A DNA stretch of 64,000 bases from Pyrocephalus nanus (Eukaryota > Chordata > Aves > Passeriformes > Tyrannidae): assembly GCA_038380795.1 (NCBI GenBank), contig CM076280.1, forward strand, positions 4,885,501 through 4,949,500, read 5' to 3'. A program made the translations under genes and the position numbers. Every line of letters begins with the position of its first letter. Position 1 is the stretch's first letter. A model generated the notes under the pieces. The model saw only the letters and a program-made list of their open reading frames with translations, was not told the DNA's origin and searched no databases. Below are positions 61,686-64,000 of the stretch, one piece after another.

Positions 61686-62870
61686 AGGGATGCTCCAGGG
61701 ACCTGTGCCCTGTTCCTCCACTGCAGCAGAAGCTGTTGGACAGGGTAGGTCTTACTGCCCACTGCAAGACCACTCTCCCAGCCCAATCCTTCTCTCCAAC
61801 TCAGTTCATGCCAGGAATAAAAATGTCTTTAGGCAGCTCCCTAACTGCTGCAAATATTTGCATAGAGGTGGAAGAACGAGAGCATGGAGAAGACCGGGGA
61901 AACTGCATGGCCATTACCAGCCAATTTAACGCTGCAGCTCATTCCCAGCCAGGTCCAGCCACGTCCCCTCTCCCAGGTCACACCTGCCCTCCAGCTGCCA
62001 CAGCTGAGGAGAGAAGCACCCCTGCAAACAACAGCTTTTCTTCAATCTAAATTCTTCCCTCGCCCCACAACAGCAAAAGGAGCAGAACATTAACACCTGC
62101 TTGTTTGCCCTCAGGCGCTTCCAGAGCAGTTTCACAGAAAAATGATCAGAACAAGCATTGATTAAAACTCGCGGCCCCACACCCACAGAAATCCCTTTGC
62201 CTTCTGAGCCACTGCAGGAACATCACCTTCCTTCCCAGCCCAAACCTCTCAGTCAGCAGGAACACAGAGCTCCTGTCACGCAGCAGGTCCCTGCAGAGAG
62301 AGCTGCAGGACACCCTTCCCAGGAGGTGACCACAGAGCTACTTCAGCTGTGGGACGAGGACCTATGGATAAATTGGCACTGTTCCTCCTGGAGAGAGGCT
62401 TTGGAGACCATGGTCTACTACAATATTGGATTTACACAACTAGGGGCACACTGCAAACTGGCACAGAAGCCCCCAAGAAGCAGAGAACGTGGTTTTGGGG
62501 AGGCAATGCAGCTGGGAGATGTCAGGGGAGAAACCCTAATGAGTTGTTCAGCAAATAACAGGTTCTCGTGAGGCTCAGCTTTCCTCCAGTATCCGCTACA
62601 AACACCCCGTATCTCACACCACGACAGCCCAGCTGGGAGGAGTGCTGCAAACAGGATTTTTTCCTCCTGTTTTCCCTTTAAGTGGCTCATTGCAATACAC
62701 TGTAAAACCCTTCATCACCAGTGAGGGAAAAAGGTTTTACAACAGTCTTTAAAGCAAGCCCAGGCAGCAGAGAACACCTCTCCCAGCTTGCACAGTTTTG
62801 GGCAGCACGCAGGATTTCGGGCAGTGCACACGCTCCTGGGGAACAGAATCAGAGGTTGGAGGCATCCCCA

Positions 62871-62958
62871 ACACCTCCAACTCACAGAGCCCCCATCCTG
62901 CCCAAATCCCAGCTCTTGTCCCTGTTCCCACACAGCGCTGGGCCACGGCACGTTAAGA
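62871..62958 (+). repeat. Diverged duplicated block, copy 2
   Basis: Second copy of the block at 61598-61685, in the same orientation. The core of about 32 bases is identical, while the edges carry substitutions and small indels. Similarity does not extend noticeably beyond about 90 bp. Confidence 0.8.
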
Positions 62959-63289
62959 AACAGCTTGTCAGCTGAGCAGCAAAGGCAGCTGCTACAAAAG
63001 CAGAATAAAATCGAGTACAACGAGGAGCAGCGTGTCTGTCGTGCAAACTGCTGCTCCGGCAAGACCCCAAGCTGGCTACGAGCAGCCCCTACAGGCAGCG
63101 TCCCCGACCTCCCTCCCAGCTGCCACGCCACAGGATAATGGATTTCCTCCTCCTCCAGCACAGCAGAAGCCAGGAACACAGTAAGGACAACTGTGCTGCT
63201 TGTCTGGGAGGGCGATGAACAGAAGAGGAGGAAACAGTGAGCGCTGGGACGTGGTAAGATGTAAAGCCATGTAATGGAGCTTGTGTCTT

Positions 63290-63460
63290 CAAGCAGCTCT
63301 GGTTTCTCGAATTGCCTTGAAAGGCAAGGTTGTTCTGTTTAATTAAATACACTTCCAGCCCTTCTGATCACGCTCAGGAAAATTAAAGCGAGAAACACAC
63401 GGCTGTTGATCCAGTACAAGGCACGTGACTGCAATGGCTACGGTAAAAACGACCACAAAC
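63290..63460. promoter_or_regulatory. Possible conserved non-coding element
   Basis: 'tgccttgaaaggca' is a perfect inverted repeat, followed by 'ttctgtttaattaaatac', 'gaaaattaaagcgag' and 'ggcacgtgactgc' (E-box CACGTG). No repeat similarity recognised. Confidence 0.28.
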
Positions 63461-64000
63461 CTCTACTGCCTTCTTGAAATTCAATCAGTCTTGAAGGTTC
63501 TTCAACAGCACATCCCATTCCTGGTGGCCTGAGGAACCATCTCAGTGGGGTTCAGGGAAAGAGGTAAACCTAAAGGAGCAGCAGGAGGCAACATCTGTGC
63601 TTCCCAGGGATGAGTGTGGGAAGGTTTGGAGCAAGAGCAAATGGACACAAAGGCTGGAGAGCTTCTGAGGTGTCCCTGCTCCATCCCAGCAGTGCTCACA
63701 GCAATTGCCATACTCAAACATGTCAAAATAACCTCCCTCACCAGTGTGTTGTCTTCTCCTTAACCAGGGGATTGAGGCTGGCAGGCACCACACACCCTGC
63801 CTCTTCTGTGAAGTGTTTGATGGGAGCACGTAGAGGCTGCTTTTGATTTTACAGTTTGTTTATAGCACACATTTGGGGAGCTACACAGGATGGGAAAATA
63901 CATCCCATAAACAAACTGCTAAACAAAACAGGCTAAGTGTGTACCACTCCAAACCAAAATAGATTCCAGCGAACCGCCGCGTTTGAAGCATATGCTTCTG

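Larger units (their letters stand above)
22086..64000 (-). other. ASTN2: ASTN2 intron upstream of the exon (partial)
   Basis: No coding exon, signal-peptide exon or CpG island is visible between the exon and the right edge, so the preceding exon (in the family, the large GC-rich first exon) lies beyond 64000 and this intron exceeds 41.9 kb. It contains at least nine CR1 pieces, one tRNA-derived SINE, simple repeats, a diverged duplicated block near 61.6/62.9 kb and several AT-rich candidate regulatory blocks, all listed separately. Stretches such as 22.2-24.0, 28.0-31.3, 35.2-36.9, 45.2-46.6, 49.6-52.3 and 58-60 kb show nothing I can support. Confidence 0.75.

Noticed and set aside
1..64000. 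TRIM32 or another single-exon gene nested in the intron
   Set aside because: TRIM32 would give an open frame of about 650 codons with RING and NHL features. Nothing close to this exists in the window.
1..64000. CRISPR array, prophage, operon or endogenous retrovirus provirus
   Set aside because: No regular spacer repeats, no dense gene order, and no paired long terminal repeats or gag/pol/env-like frames were seen.

Overview
The window is vertebrate, almost certainly avian, nuclear DNA. It contains many CR1 retrotransposon 3' ends and no prokaryote-like gene density. One repeat resembles the tRNA-Ile/CR1 SINE known from songbirds, which points to a passerine. The only protein-coding sequence I can support is one 188-bp internal exon on the minus strand at 21898-22085. 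It encodes 62 complete codons of an astrotactin, best matched to ASTN2: the segment with an N-glycosylation site just before the first transmembrane helix. Its donor (GTGAGT) and acceptor (pyrimidine-rich, ending CAG) are intact. The flanking introns extend beyond both window edges, with at least 21.9 kb on the 3' side and 41.9 kb on the 5' side. This fits ASTN2, known in vertebrates as a very large gene.

Layout. Positions 1-21897 are the intron after the exon: CR1 copies near 2.0, 7.65 and 16.8-17.2 kb, a 60-bp tandem duplication at 4.74 kb, poly-A/T tracts, and AT-rich blocks that look like possible conserved non-coding elements. Positions 22086-64000 are the intron before the exon. CR1 copies lie near 27.7, 33.6, 37.9, 38.4, 40.7-41.2, 42.9, 46.8, 52.6, 54.6, 55.7 and 60.2 kb. 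A tRNA-Ile-derived SINE is nested inside a CR1 tail at 38.5 kb, and a diverged ~88-bp block occurs twice, at 61.6 and 62.9 kb. Several AT-rich blocks with retained CpGs or homeodomain-type motifs are possible enhancers.

I found no TRIM32-like single-exon gene (a gene known to be nested in mammalian ASTN2), no convincing tRNA, rRNA or miRNA gene, no CRISPR array, and no promoter-grade CpG island. The many 60-345 codon open frames look like chance frames in moderately GC-rich DNA. I see no new multi-gene system. The most informative items are the ASTN2 exon, the nested SINE/CR1 insertion, the CR1 copies whose tail matches that of the SINE, and the candidate regulatory blocks. The regulatory calls are inference and need alignment to other birds.
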